From contig BPJU01000005.1 in NCBI GenBank assembly GCA_026004775.1, forward strand, positions 62,001-126,000: a stretch of 64,000 nucleotides of DNA, in the 5' to 3' direction. This document shows positions 36,327-45,860 of the stretch, piece after piece. The position numbers were made by a program, and so were the translations under genes. The notes under the pieces are model-generated. The model saw only the letters and a program-made list of their open reading frames with translations, had not been told where the DNA came from and searched no databases. Origin of the DNA: Pirellulaceae bacterium. GTDB lineage: Bacteria > Planctomycetota > Planctomycetia > Pirellulales > Pirellulaceae. How positions within the stretch are numbered: the stretch's first letter is position 1; each line of letters begins with the position of its first letter.

Positions 36327-37816
36327 AGACCGCAACAGGTGTACGGATGCCTCACCCGCCAACCTGCACTCCGGCGACTTGGGAGTTGCCTCGCAGCCAT
36401 TCTGCGTCTCGCCTGGAAACGGCTTTTGTCCTGAACGTCTTCGCTGTGGCACTACTGTCGTATTTGCTGTCCGTAAACATCACAGTGGGGCTGCTTCGCA
36501 CGATTTTTCTGGCCGTGGCCGTCGTTGTAGGGGGGACGATGCTGATAAGGCATCTGGCGGTAAGATTGAACGACCGGCGCATAGAACGGCTTATAGGATT
36601 TTATTTGTTGAAACTCGTGGCCACCCTGGCAATACTCTTCTGGGGTTGGGTACCCGACTTGCACCCCACGCAGGCTGATTCCGGTTACGATCCCCAACGC
36701 TATTACTATCAGTCGGCCGACCTTCTTCGCCCCGGCCATCACGAAGACTTATTGTCATCCAACAATTATCCAGGAGTATTATTTTACTACGCTGGTATTT
36801 TTGCGCTGTTCGGCCACAACCCGGCAGCCCCCGCTTTGGTGAATGCGTTTTTCACTCTGCTGGCAGTGACCACCCTGGTCGAAGCAGCCTATCTCGTAAT
36901 GCCGCCGAACTGGTCAGGATGGAAAGTGGGGCTCTTGATGTTGTTACCGGAGATTGTCTGGTACGATGCTCTCACTTCTCGCGAGACGATTTCCATGATG
37001 CTCCTGGTGTGCGGTACTGTGCCTCTCGGCATGCTGTTCATCAGTCGGCGGCCGAATACTACATCCGCTGGGCGCGTGGCAACGGCTATCTCGTGCTTGT
37101 TACTGTTGGGCTTCATCCGCACGTCCATGATGCTACCAGCCTTCTTGATCATCACTACGCTTTTCATGCTGTTCGGGATGAAAGCCCGGTATCGGTTGTG
37201 GGCAGTGATGCTGCTTATGGTGGCGGCCGCACTGTGCTGGCTGGCCGCTTACGCCATGACCAAGTTACGAGCGTTCGACTTCAGCTACCTGGCTGCCTGG
37301 CGAATCAGCCGCGAGCTGACGGCGACGGACAGCATTCGGTGGTCCGACCGCTCGCTGGGGCAACTTCTTGTCCCGCAGACTCCGTGGCAGGAAGTGCTTT
37401 TCGCCCCGCTTCGCATGGTAGCATACCTGATGACGCCGTTGCCCAGTATTACATTCGATTGGCAAGGTTTACAGAATCGCGAATGGCAGGACTGGCAGAA
37501 TTTTCTGACAACCATCAGCTCCACGATCTACATCTGGTACTTACCTCACCTGGCCACCGTGGTGTGGCACTCCATAACCGCGCCGCCACGTCGCCGCCGC
37601 CTGCTGGTGGTTGGTCCGGCCGTGATTGTATTGGGCACCGTCGCGGTCGGCAACGTGATATTGACGCCGCGCTACCGCATCATGGCCGTCGGTTTTCTTT
37701 GGACCACACTTTGCATGTTCGACGGATACAACACCCGCGAGTACTTATTGCTGCGAATTTTGTGGTGGGCAGGACTTGTTGTGGGCCTGGCGTTGTTTTT
37801 CCAGATCAAGTATTAG
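36323..37816 (+). CDS. Polytopic membrane protein of the polysaccharide locus (GT-C or polymerase-like)
   Basis: About 497 residues with 10 or more hydrophobic segments. After the second helix comes a large loop with 'GYDPQRYYYQSADLLRPG' and 'SSNNYPGVLFYYAGIFALFGHN', which looks like the first outer loop of GT-C glycosyltransferases, where an acidic residue is catalytic. It could also be a Wzy-like polymerase. The frame begins with TTG at 36323 overlapping the preceding stop (TTGA); an ATG at 36347 is an alternative. Function uncertain. Confidence 0.8.
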   Translation: MKTATGVRMPHPPTCTPATWELPRSHSASRLETAFVLNVFAVALLSYLLSVNITVGLLRTIFLAVAVVVGGTMLIRHLAVRLNDRRIERLIGFYLLKLVATLAILFWGWVPDLHPTQADSGYDPQRYYYQSADLLRPGHHEDLLSSNNYPGVLFYYAGIFALFGHNPAAPALVNAFFTLLAVTTLVEAAYLVMPPNWSGWKVGLLMLLPEIVWYDALTSRETISMMLLVCGTVPLGMLFISRRPNTTSAGRVATAISCLLLLGFIRTSMMLPAFLIITTLFMLFGMKARYRLWAVMLLMVAAALCWLAAYAMTKLRAFDFSYLAAWRISRELTATDSIRWSDRSLGQLLVPQTPWQEVLFAPLRMVAYLMTPLPSITFDWQGLQNREWQDWQNFLTTISSTIYIWYLPHLATVVWHSITAPPRRRRLLVVGPAVIVLGTVAVGNVILTPRYRIMAVGFLWTTLCMFDGYNTREYLLLRILWWAGLVVGLALFFQIKY

Positions 37817-37837
37817 CCGGCCGCTGGAGGAATTATC

Positions 37838-39730
37838 ATGGCATCCGCGAATTATCGTGTACTGGAAGTCGCCGCACGGATGCTGCAGCCTGCGCGCCGA
37901 CGAATCACCGGCGAATCCACCCGACAAGTTCCTTCAGCCGTTCCCACGTCACCCTCACCGTCTTTAGCACCAGAAGACGTCGATTGCCGCAAACCAGAGC
38001 GCCATTCTTTTTCCGCCTCCATTCCCGCCGCACCGCCTCTTGGCCTTTATGACCTATTCAAATGGTCGCTCACCCTTGGCGTGGCATGCTCCTTGTTTAC
38101 TTTCGCCCAACTGTGTTCACCGTGCCTGTGGACATGGCTGACGGGGCAGGGCGTCTATACTCGCCCGGCACTAGCCAAGGCGTCCCTGGTTGTCTTTGTG
38201 GCGGGAGTCGTTGCCAGTCTGGCGGTAAAGCCGAAGCCTCTGGCAGACCTCGATCATAATCCATTCCTAGTCTGGGCACGCCGCTTGGCTTCGATCGCGG
38301 CAGCCACGATAGTCTATCCTGCTTTATACCATTTTTACTATGATATTCCGCCGCTCCTCTTTTGGGCTGGGGGCACCATCGCGTTCGGCCTTTGCCTGGC
38401 TACATGGGTGTCGTTGCGCTGGATCGTCGCACTCAACTTGTTCGTCTCGCTCGCCATCGGCTCGTTCTTGAACGTTCCGCATTTCCTCTGGGACATCACT
38501 GACTTGCGGCACACGTTGAACGCTATCAATCTTCTGTGCGCCGCCGTTGCCACCGTTCCACTATGGAGCAAAGATTCTCCCGGTGTTTCCTTAAAAAAAT
38601 CCGGCGAGGCACCACAAAACCTGCCGGAAGGTTTCTTAGACGCGGTCATACTATTAATGGCCGTCGCATTCACGATTCCTTATTTCTACGCAGGTGCCGG
38701 AAAAGTTTTCGTATGCAGCCGGACACCCTGGATCGTGGACGGGATCTCCTGGATTTGGCAGGAGCGTCTCGACAAGTTTTTTGAACTTTTCTATTACTTC
38801 GGATTCACCTGGCTGTCGCCGGCGTTTCCGCCGGAACACGTGGCTTCTTTGCTGGCCTCCCCGTGGATACGCATTCCCGCGTGCACAATAGTTCTCGCCG
38901 GAGAATTGGCGATGCTTTCATTGTTTTGGAGCCGGCGGTTACTGTTGTTCGGTATTGTTTGCTGCCAGTTGCTCCATATTGGCTTCACTTTTCTGGCAGG
39001 AACCTACTTCATTCATTGGTTCGCGTGGAATATATTTTTTATGGTGTTCTGGACGGCGGGTCAATATCGCCGCTACGCGGAGTGCCTCACCCCGCTGCGC
39101 CGGCTCGCCGCCACTGTGATTGTTGTGTTGGCGCTTCCTGTGATATTTCACTCGTCTGTGCTCGCGTGGGGAACCGACCGGAGCACATACGATGTTTATG
39201 CTTGGTATGGCGTATGGGAAAATCGGGCTCGTGAGTTTTCTGACGGGACAGAGAAGATGCGGCTGGTACGGATCAATCCCAACACTTTCTTTCCTTATGA
39301 AAAAAACTTTCAGATGAGTTGGCGGTTTGACCGCTATTTTACAAGCGACCCTCTGCAGGCAGGCGGGGCAATCGGGGAGAGCTTCTGGAAAAGGTGGTTT
39401 CGCTGGTACAAGTTGCGCGCCGTAGGTGAGTGGCATGAGTCACTGCGGCGTCCCCTCAGTACTGATGAAATACGTGCGGCTGTGAAGAAACTTGTGGAGC
39501 GATGGCTCGAACGAGAACGTTCTCTTCGCAGCCCGCGACTGCCTTACTATACCCACATTACAGCAAACCGGGCGTTTTTCTCGCCATTCAACAAGCAAAC
39601 GGAAAAGCTGAACCAGTTTCGGCTGCTGCTGGCACGAACGACTTATCGCGACCAGGGTGTCATGCGGTCTGAACCGCTTGTTACTACTACGCTGCTGGAG
39701 GAATCTTTTTTACTGGACTCAGACCGGTAG
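37838..39730 (+). CDS. Large membrane protein, possibly HTTM-like
   Basis: 630 residues. Residues 1-65 are soluble and Pro/Ser-rich, followed by about 10 hydrophobic segments (70-440) and a C-terminal soluble domain of about 180 residues. Phrases such as 'YFYAGAGKVFVCSRTPW' and 'HIGFTFLAGTYFIHWFAW' remind me of HTTM (vitamin K-dependent carboxylase-like) membrane domains, but I would not assert this. GGAGGAATTATC leads to the ATG at 37838. The last 44 bp overlap the convergent glycosyltransferase gene. Its function is unknown; it is co-transcribed with the sugar-synthesis arm. Confidence 0.78.
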   Translation: MASANYRVLEVAARMLQPARRRITGESTRQVPSAVPTSPSPSLAPEDVDCRKPERHSFSASIPAAPPLGLYDLFKWSLTLGVACSLFTFAQLCSPCLWTWLTGQGVYTRPALAKASLVVFVAGVVASLAVKPKPLADLDHNPFLVWARRLASIAAATIVYPALYHFYYDIPPLLFWAGGTIAFGLCLATWVSLRWIVALNLFVSLAIGSFLNVPHFLWDITDLRHTLNAINLLCAAVATVPLWSKDSPGVSLKKSGEAPQNLPEGFLDAVILLMAVAFTIPYFYAGAGKVFVCSRTPWIVDGISWIWQERLDKFFELFYYFGFTWLSPAFPPEHVASLLASPWIRIPACTIVLAGELAMLSLFWSRRLLLFGIVCCQLLHIGFTFLAGTYFIHWFAWNIFFMVFWTAGQYRRYAECLTPLRRLAATVIVVLALPVIFHSSVLAWGTDRSTYDVYAWYGVWENRAREFSDGTEKMRLVRINPNTFFPYEKNFQMSWRFDRYFTSDPLQAGGAIGESFWKRWFRWYKLRAVGEWHESLRRPLSTDEIRAAVKKLVERWLERERSLRSPRLPYYTHITANRAFFSPFNKQTEKLNQFRLLLARTTYRDQGVMRSEPLVTTTLLEESFLLDSDR

Positions 39731-40898
39731 GACACGAGTCGGGTGGCACCGAACTCCACGAGCCCACCCGGCACCAACGCCTCTTGTGGACTCGCTCCAG
39801 GAATGCCGCGGTCTGTTGTGCTGTGGCATCCCAGTTGAAACGCTGAGCCTGCTTTTTCGCCAAGAGGCACTTGTGGCGCCTTGCTTCTGCCGATTCTCTC
39901 AGAATGGCCTCGATGCAATTCGCCAATTGGTCCGCGTCGCCAGGCGTATAATAGTCGGCGGCATCTCCCAGGAACTCGGGCATCGGCTCTTGGGTGGTGG
40001 AGACAATACGGCATCCGGCCGCCATCGCCTCCAGCACCGTATTGGGACAGGCTTCGGCGCGGCTGGTGACGGCAAATACACGGCACTGAGACATCCACCA
40101 GGCCAACTCGTCACTCGGCACATTCCCCAACCAGTGGACTGACGAGGCAATTTTCCATTGGTGTGCGGTTGCGACCAGTCGACGGAAATAGGAGTCCATT
40201 CCGCGATCGACTGCGCCGGCGACGGCCAACGGCAGAACCAGTCCGCGCCGCTTGAGCCGCCCGCACGCTGCCAACAGATCTCCCAGCCCGCGCGCCGGCC
40301 GGATCGAACCGGCGGCCAAGATGAAAGGTTGGTCCGTGAAGTTGGGGGGCGAGGCCGGCGCTTTTCCCGGTGTCGCCGAAACTCCATGGTAAATGCGTGT
40401 GATTTTCGACTCGTCGACAGCCCACCGTTCCACCAGGAAGCGCCGCACATACTCGGATACGGCTACAATCCCACAAGCCTTTCGACAAGCTCGGCGAGCG
40501 GCGTGGTTTCGCAGCCAGTTGCGGAGGGTTTCTATCCACGGATTGGACCAGAATGGCCCGAGCGGTGGTTCCATGTTGCGAAACATCACCACCTGCGGTA
40601 CAGGACAATCGGCCAGTGTTCGCATGCAAGGTAGAAATACCACGTCAGCCCATTTCAGGAATGGCCAACTTCTCAGGGTTGCCGGTGCCGCCACTCCGCA
40701 CCGACTCAGCTCGGCCGGCAACGGATGTACGCGACCGGGCAGGTAGTTTTCCATTTGTTCCACATAGCGAGCTGGAACCCAGGCTTGCAGCCCGCTGATG
40801 TTTTTCTGCGCCGAAAGCCTGGGAAGCATTTCCTGCAGGTATTTGCGGCTGCCGCCGCTCAGCCCGCCCGACGTCCATTGGAGCAGAGCCACCCGCAT
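39687..40898 (-). CDS. Glycosyltransferase family 4/1
   Basis: 403 residues, GT-B fold. 'MRVALLQWTSGGLSGGSRKYL' is the acceptor-side start; 'GIVAVSEYVRRFLVERW', 'FILAAGSIRPARGLGDLL' and 'VTSRAEACPNTVLEAMAAG' with the 'EACPNTVLEAMA' sugar-nucleotide site are GT4 hallmarks. Sugar specificity cannot be read. The last 44 bp overlap the end of the convergent membrane-protein gene. Last gene of the leftward arm, 51 bp after asnB. Confidence 0.88.
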   Translation of the reverse strand: MRVALLQWTSGGLSGGSRKYLQEMLPRLSAQKNISGLQAWVPARYVEQMENYLPGRVHPLPAELSRCGVAAPATLRSWPFLKWADVVFLPCMRTLADCPVPQVVMFRNMEPPLGPFWSNPWIETLRNWLRNHAARRACRKACGIVAVSEYVRRFLVERWAVDESKITRIYHGVSATPGKAPASPPNFTDQPFILAAGSIRPARGLGDLLAACGRLKRRGLVLPLAVAGAVDRGMDSYFRRLVATAHQWKIASSVHWLGNVPSDELAWWMSQCRVFAVTSRAEACPNTVLEAMAAGCRIVSTTQEPMPEFLGDAADYYTPGDADQLANCIEAILRESAEARRHKCLLAKKQAQRFNWDATAQQTAAFLERVHKRRWCRVGSWSSVPPDSCPTGLSPVKKIPPAA

Positions 40899-40949
40899 GA
40901 TCGCGCCGTCCTGTTTTACGAGCGATGGGAAACTCGCATGCAGTCGTGC

Positions 40950-42818
40950 CTACCATGTTATGCGATATTGTTTGAGCCACAAACCGAGAATTGTCAATGC
41001 AAACAGGCGGTGGGCGTTATGCCAGCCGCGCTGTTGGCGGCGGATGAGCCGCGCTACGGCTGCCCGCGAGAATAATTCGGCCGGGAGTTCAGCAAGCACG
41101 TCACACATGAAGGGCCCCCAGGTAGTCTGGAACCAGGAGTCGAGCGGAATCGAAAAGCCTTGTTTGCGGGTCAAGTCCAGGTCGGCGGGCAGCAGGCGGG
41201 CCGCCAGCCGGCGCGTCAGGATCTTGCGCTGCTGGCCGTCCGCTTTCAGGTGATCGGGCACACGCCCGAAAGCGAATTCCACCACATGCTTGTCCAGGAA
41301 GGGAGCCCGAACTTCCAGGGAAGTCAGCATCGACGCACGATCCACTTTTACCAGAATGTCTTCAGGCAAGTAGCTGAGAAAATCCGCAGCCGTAACCTTG
41401 GCCAGAGGCGTTGTGAAGGGTTGTGCCAGTTGTTGCTTCCATTCTTCACATTCAGCAGCGGGTACCTGTTTGCGCAGGGGTTCAAGCAAGGCGTCGCGCG
41501 TGCCGGCGTCAAAATACATATTGAACTGCGCGGCGGCACGATCCGCATCACTCAATAAAGCCAACAGGGCATTGCGTCCACGCACCCCCGGCGGCACAAC
41601 GCGGCGCACCGCCGAGCGGCCTATGGCGCAGAGTTTCTTGGGCAGGAAACGCCGCCACCGGCTTGCTTGGAGCATATACGAATGGTGCGGATATCCCGCG
41701 AAAAGTTCGTCGCCTCCGTCTCCCCCCAAAGCCACCGTGGCATGCCGGCGTATCAGCCGTGCCACCATGAAAGTGGGCAACATGGACGAATCGGCAATCG
41801 GCTCGTCATACTGTTCGGCCAGCACCGGCAGAAGCTCCACCGTGCCCGGTTCGGCCGCCAGTTCGGTGTGGTCGGTACCGAGGTGCTGGGCGACACGCCG
41901 TGCGTATGGGGCTTCGTCGTAGTGTCCGTGACCGGGAAAGGAAATGGTAAACGTGCGGACACGGGAGGACGAGCACCGCACCGCCATTGCCGCCACCAGG
42001 CTGGAATCGACACCGCCGCTCAACAGTATCCCCACCGGCACATCGGCCACCAGTTGCCGCCGGACGCTGTTTTCCAGCAACCTGTCCAGCTCATCCACCA
42101 GCCGTTCTTCATCCGCATCCTCGCTCCAGTCCGGCGACGGCAATGACCAGTACCGGGAAACCGACAATTGGTCGCGATCCAGGAAGTATTGCAGCGCGGA
42201 AGCGGGCGGCAACTTGTGCACACCGCCAACCAGACACATCGGTGAGGGCACGTAGCCGTAGGCCAAATAGTATTCCAGCGCAGCGGCGTCCAACCGCCTG
42301 GGGAAATCGGGATGTTCGAAGAGTGCCTTTAGTTCCGAGGCGAACCAAAGCCGGCCCTGGCTGTGCCAGTAGAAAAACGGTTTCTCGCCGGCTCGGTCCC
42401 GAGCCGCGAACAATTTGCCCTCATTTTCATCGTAGATGGCAAAAGCATACATCCCGTTCAGTTCTTCTACGCACCGCTCGCCCCAGTGGGCGTAGGCAGC
42501 CAGCAGCACTTCGGTGTCGCTCGTGCTTTGGAATGTAAAACCGGCGGATTCCAGTTTTTCACGCAGCTCGCGAAAGTTGTAGATCTCGCCGTTAAAAACA
42601 ATATGCAGCTTCCGCCGTTCATCGTGCATCGGCTGGTGCCCGCGCGGTGAAAGGTCGATGATGGCCAGCCGGCGGTGGGCCAGCACGGCACGGCGATCCG
42701 GCGCGACCCACAGCCCGGCGTCGTCCGGACCGCGGTGGCGCATCCGATCGCGCATCGCTTCTACGGGCGTCTGAAGTGCAACGCCCCTTGCACTGACGAT
42801 GCCGAGGATACCGCACAT
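40950..42818 (-). CDS. asnB: AsnB-type glutamine-dependent amidotransferase
   Basis: 622 residues. N-terminal glutaminase 'MCGILGIVSARG' (Cys2) with 'RGPDDAGLWV' and 'LHIVFNGEIYNFRELR', and C-terminal synthetase with the PP-loop 'GILLSGGVDSSLVAAMA' and 'LGGDGGDELFAGYPHHSY'. It could make asparagine, but such proteins inside polysaccharide loci are thought to amidate uronic acids. The uronate routes encoded at 14284 and 18180 make this likely. Gap of 10 bp after the GT2 gene. Confidence 0.88.
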   Translation of the reverse strand: MCGILGIVSARGVALQTPVEAMRDRMRHRGPDDAGLWVAPDRRAVLAHRRLAIIDLSPRGHQPMHDERRKLHIVFNGEIYNFRELREKLESAGFTFQSTSDTEVLLAAYAHWGERCVEELNGMYAFAIYDENEGKLFAARDRAGEKPFFYWHSQGRLWFASELKALFEHPDFPRRLDAAALEYYLAYGYVPSPMCLVGGVHKLPPASALQYFLDRDQLSVSRYWSLPSPDWSEDADEERLVDELDRLLENSVRRQLVADVPVGILLSGGVDSSLVAAMAVRCSSSRVRTFTISFPGHGHYDEAPYARRVAQHLGTDHTELAAEPGTVELLPVLAEQYDEPIADSSMLPTFMVARLIRRHATVALGGDGGDELFAGYPHHSYMLQASRWRRFLPKKLCAIGRSAVRRVVPPGVRGRNALLALLSDADRAAAQFNMYFDAGTRDALLEPLRKQVPAAECEEWKQQLAQPFTTPLAKVTAADFLSYLPEDILVKVDRASMLTSLEVRAPFLDKHVVEFAFGRVPDHLKADGQQRKILTRRLAARLLPADLDLTRKQGFSIPLDSWFQTTWGPFMCDVLAELPAELFSRAAVARLIRRQQRGWHNAHRLFALTILGLWLKQYRITW

Positions 42819-42828
42819 GGACGACGCC

Positions 42829-43638
42829 CTAAGCCGCGGGTGCCAGCCGGTCGGAGTTGCCGGCGGGGACCGCTTTCCATCGATGACTTCTCCAGCCCAT
42901 CCGCATTAGCACGGCGCCGATCGCATACCGCGCCGCATAACCATACGCCTGCCAACCGAGCCGCTCGCGCCGGGCGGCTCGTATCAGCACCACCGTTCCC
43001 CAATAAATGGCTTTCCAACCAGGACGGGAATTGCACCGGTAGCGGAGCAGAGGCGAAGATAGATTCGCATAGCGAAACCGGTTTATGCCGCGAAGCCACA
43101 AGTCGTAATCCTGCCCGCGCGGCAACCCCTCATCATATCCTCCCATCTCCTCCAGAAACCGGCGGCGCATCATCACCGTCGGATGCACAAAGGGATTCTC
43201 TCTGAACCGCACCCGCACCAATTGTTCGTGTTCAGCAGGCCGTTCCAATATACCCAATGTATTGCCATCGGCATCCATGATTTCGGCGGCTCCCCCGAGC
43301 ACCGCTACTTCCGGGTGCCGCTCCAGATACTCGACCTGCCGCCGCAAGCGCTCCGGCAGGCAGATGTCGTCCCCGTCCATGCGGGCGTACAATTCGGCCG
43401 GAACCTCCCGCCAGATCCGGTTCAAACTGGCTGCCAACCCCAGCCGTTTGGTATTTCTGAAAAAAATCCCACCGTGCCGCTCCACCCACTGTTGCAACAG
43501 ACTGCCGCTGCCGTCGGTCGAGGCGTCATCCAATGCGCACAGTTGCCATGCAGTGCCCGTCTGAGCCTGCAAACTTTCCAAACATTCCGGCAACGTATGG
43601 GCCTGGTTATATACGGCCAACATCACGACTACCCGCAT
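42829..43638 (-). CDS. Glycosyltransferase family 2
   Basis: 269 residues, GT-A fold. 'MRVVVMLAVYNQAHTLPEC' opens it, 'LCALDDASTDGSGSLL' and 'YARMDGDDICLPERL' carry the metal-binding DxD-type motif, and 'YDEGLPRGQDYDLWLR' the acceptor-side acid (ED-like). Cytoplasmic face of the inner membrane. GAGGAG lies 7 bases before the ATG at 43638. It overlaps the preceding gene by 32 bp, a sign of coupled translation. Confidence 0.93.
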   Translation of the reverse strand: MRVVVMLAVYNQAHTLPECLESLQAQTGTAWQLCALDDASTDGSGSLLQQWVERHGGIFFRNTKRLGLAASLNRIWREVPAELYARMDGDDICLPERLRRQVEYLERHPEVAVLGGAAEIMDADGNTLGILERPAEHEQLVRVRFRENPFVHPTVMMRRRFLEEMGGYDEGLPRGQDYDLWLRGINRFRYANLSSPLLRYRCNSRPGWKAIYWGTVVLIRAARRERLGWQAYGYAARYAIGAVLMRMGWRSHRWKAVPAGNSDRLAPAA

Positions 43639-44869
43639 GGCACGGCTCCTCTTCGGCTACCGGCTCCCATATACCGAGCACACGGCAGAGGGTCAGGTAA
43701 CGGTGCAACCAGCGATGTTCCCGAAGGCATCGAGCTCGAGCTCGTGCCGCCATCGCCTCGGCTTCCTCCGGATGGCGCAGATAATACCGAATCTGTTCAA
43801 TCAGATCGTCGCGGCTGTGATAACAGACAATCTCTTCTCCGATGCGGAAATGTTTCGCCAGATCATAGTTGAAAGTTGTCAAATACATTCCACCGCCGGT
43901 ACCTGGTATTTCAAAATCCCGTGTCTTCACGTTCGTCAACATTTCACTGTAACCAATACCACCTGCTCCCAAATTGATGATACTTCTGTTGATAATGCGG
44001 ACCATTTGTTTCTGGGTGACACCCGGGTTTTTCCACCCGTCGCCGAAACATGCGACATGGATGCCGTACCTGGCAAGATGCCGGACGAGCGATCTTCGAA
44101 ACCCATACGCGCCGCCGATAAAGCTCACCGGTATATCCTTCCTGACCGGCATCGGCCGAAAGCACCGGCTATTGAATCCTTCCGGCAGATAATAGGGCCT
44201 GCCGCCTTCGGCAGCGTACCATTGGCAGGCGACGCTGGCCGATGTCCAGGAGAGGTCGAACTCCCGAGCCAGGTCGATCTGGCCGAAGCGGCATCCGTCG
44301 ACCTTGGGGCCTTCCCAAGACTGCTTGTCATCCAGGCACATATTCACGGCCGGTGCACCGATCGTTTCGGTAATTTTTTTCACGACCTGGCAGGTAATTT
44401 CCACACCACTGGCATACACAAAAACCCAGTCGACCGGTCGCCGGCGGTGAGCTGCCTGCAGTTCCGCCAGGAATTCCTCGAGCATGGCGCGGCGCCGCAC
44501 GACGGCCCGACGCCCCCCACGGCGAAACTCATCCCAAGTGTACCCTCGAGCCGCATAATCGTAATACGACACCGGTCCCAATTCTTCCAGGTCGGGATAA
44601 AGCGCCTCGTGCCAACTGATTCGCGGTATGAAAGCAAAGGTATGAATTTCACCCAGCTTGCGAGGTGTAACCGTCCATCCCCGCTCGGCCAGTCTCCGCC
44701 GCACCTGCCGCTCTACCGTCTCCGGGGACCAACAAAAATCGCTTGACTGGCCGGCGTACCTCTCGCGGCGCGCCCGATAAGCGGCATGCAACTGCCACCT
44801 CCTCATGACACCCCACAGCTCGTCAATCCATCCCACCGATTGCAGCAACCGTTTTATTTGTGCAACCAT
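43607..44869 (-). CDS. CgeB/GT1-like glycosyltransferase
   Basis: 420 residues. Recognised mainly by the C-terminal part, 'SIINLGAGGIGYSEMLTN', 'KTRDFEIPGTGGGMYLT' and 'EEIVCYHSRDDLIEQIRYYL', which is the CgeB/Glyco_trans_1_2 form. An acceptor-side N-terminal domain has 'VDWVFVYASGVEI' and 'GAPAVNMCLDDKQSWEG'. AAAGGACG precedes the ATG at 44869, so the 7 codons open upstream are not needed. Sugar not known. Confidence 0.85.
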   Translation of the reverse strand: MVAQIKRLLQSVGWIDELWGVMRRWQLHAAYRARRERYAGQSSDFCWSPETVERQVRRRLAERGWTVTPRKLGEIHTFAFIPRISWHEALYPDLEELGPVSYYDYAARGYTWDEFRRGGRRAVVRRRAMLEEFLAELQAAHRRRPVDWVFVYASGVEITCQVVKKITETIGAPAVNMCLDDKQSWEGPKVDGCRFGQIDLAREFDLSWTSASVACQWYAAEGGRPYYLPEGFNSRCFRPMPVRKDIPVSFIGGAYGFRRSLVRHLARYGIHVACFGDGWKNPGVTQKQMVRIINRSIINLGAGGIGYSEMLTNVKTRDFEIPGTGGGMYLTTFNYDLAKHFRIGEEIVCYHSRDDLIEQIRYYLRHPEEAEAMAARARARCLREHRWLHRYLTLCRVLGIWEPVAEEEPCHAGSRDVGRI

Positions 44870-44936
44870 GCAGGCCGTCCTTTGCTGCACCGTCGCTTTA
44901 CTCTTTCTTCTATTAGTGCACTCATTACTGCCACTA

Positions 44937-45848
44937 TCATAAGTGGCCGGTAATTTGTCGCCGAAAATGGTATAATCCTACTACTTCTTGCTCACCAAAC
45001 GGGATATTATTTATGTCCTCCAGGTCATAAGTGTTGCCCCACTGGATGAATTTAATCTCTGCCGGGGCAAGTTCATCAAACATTTCTAACACATCGTTGT
45101 GCCGGAAGGAGCGGTGGGCATTGAAGTACACTTTGGGTTCCCGATCAATCGGCACAGAGATATAGAGATTTCCTCCGGGAGCAAGGACGCGTTGCAATTC
45201 GGCGGCGGCACGGCGAGAGCCCTGAGGGTCCAAGGGATCGCCGTACCGGCCCAAGCCGATGTGTTCGACTACACACAAGCTGCTGATCGACCGAAGCGAC
45301 CGATCCTCGAAAGGCATCTCCAGAATACTGCCTCGTTTTACTTCCAGGCCGGGCAGCTCGACGGGCAAAGGACGAATATCCACGCTACAGACGCGTGTAA
45401 ACTGCGCTAAAATTCCGACCAGTAAGGCGGTGGAACCGACGTCGACGTGCAGAGAAGGCCGGTACTGGAATACTTTGGCGGCCGCCCACGTATCTTGAAG
45501 GAAGTAATTCAGGTCCAGTGGCGTCGTCGGGCGCCGGTCGAACAGGCATGGGTACAAGTCGCACCACCGCAACCGCTCGGCACCTTTCATGCGCCGATAA
45601 CGGACCAGGTCACGCAGAAAAATCAGATAGCCGGCTGCCGTCGCCCAGGGAGGGTTGGGCAGACATGGTGCCAGCAGTCGATAAAAGCAACGAAGCCATG
45701 CCCGCAGTGCCGGCCAACGCCTGAGCCGGCCGACCCGCCGGGTGGTTTTCGGGCAACAAGCGGCCGCGAAGATGGGTGGAGCCAGTGGAGTCGCAACCGG
45801 GTCGGAACGGTTATCTCTTTCCAGTCGCTCAGAGGTGCCACTTGCCAT
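44937..45848 (-). CDS. DUF268-family protein, methyltransferase-like
   Basis: 303 residues. The N-terminal 100 are basic and hydrophobic; the centre has 'DLYPCLFDRRPTTPLDLNY' and 'FLQDTWAAAKVF', the DUF268 marks, and then a methyltransferase-like fold 'HVDVGSTALLVGILAQF', 'EMPFEDRSLRSISSLCVVEH' and 'VLAPGGNLYISVPID'. A SAM-dependent modification of the glycan is plausible; some family members lack the SAM residues. GAGGG precedes the ATG at 45848, 12 bp after the flippase stop. Confidence 0.82.
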   Translation of the reverse strand: MASGTSERLERDNRSDPVATPLAPPIFAAACCPKTTRRVGRLRRWPALRAWLRCFYRLLAPCLPNPPWATAAGYLIFLRDLVRYRRMKGAERLRWCDLYPCLFDRRPTTPLDLNYFLQDTWAAAKVFQYRPSLHVDVGSTALLVGILAQFTRVCSVDIRPLPVELPGLEVKRGSILEMPFEDRSLRSISSLCVVEHIGLGRYGDPLDPQGSRRAAAELQRVLAPGGNLYISVPIDREPKVYFNAHRSFRHNDVLEMFDELAPAEIKFIQWGNTYDLEDINNIPFGEQEVVGLYHFRRQITGHL

Positions 45849-45860
45849 CGCCGCCCTCGC

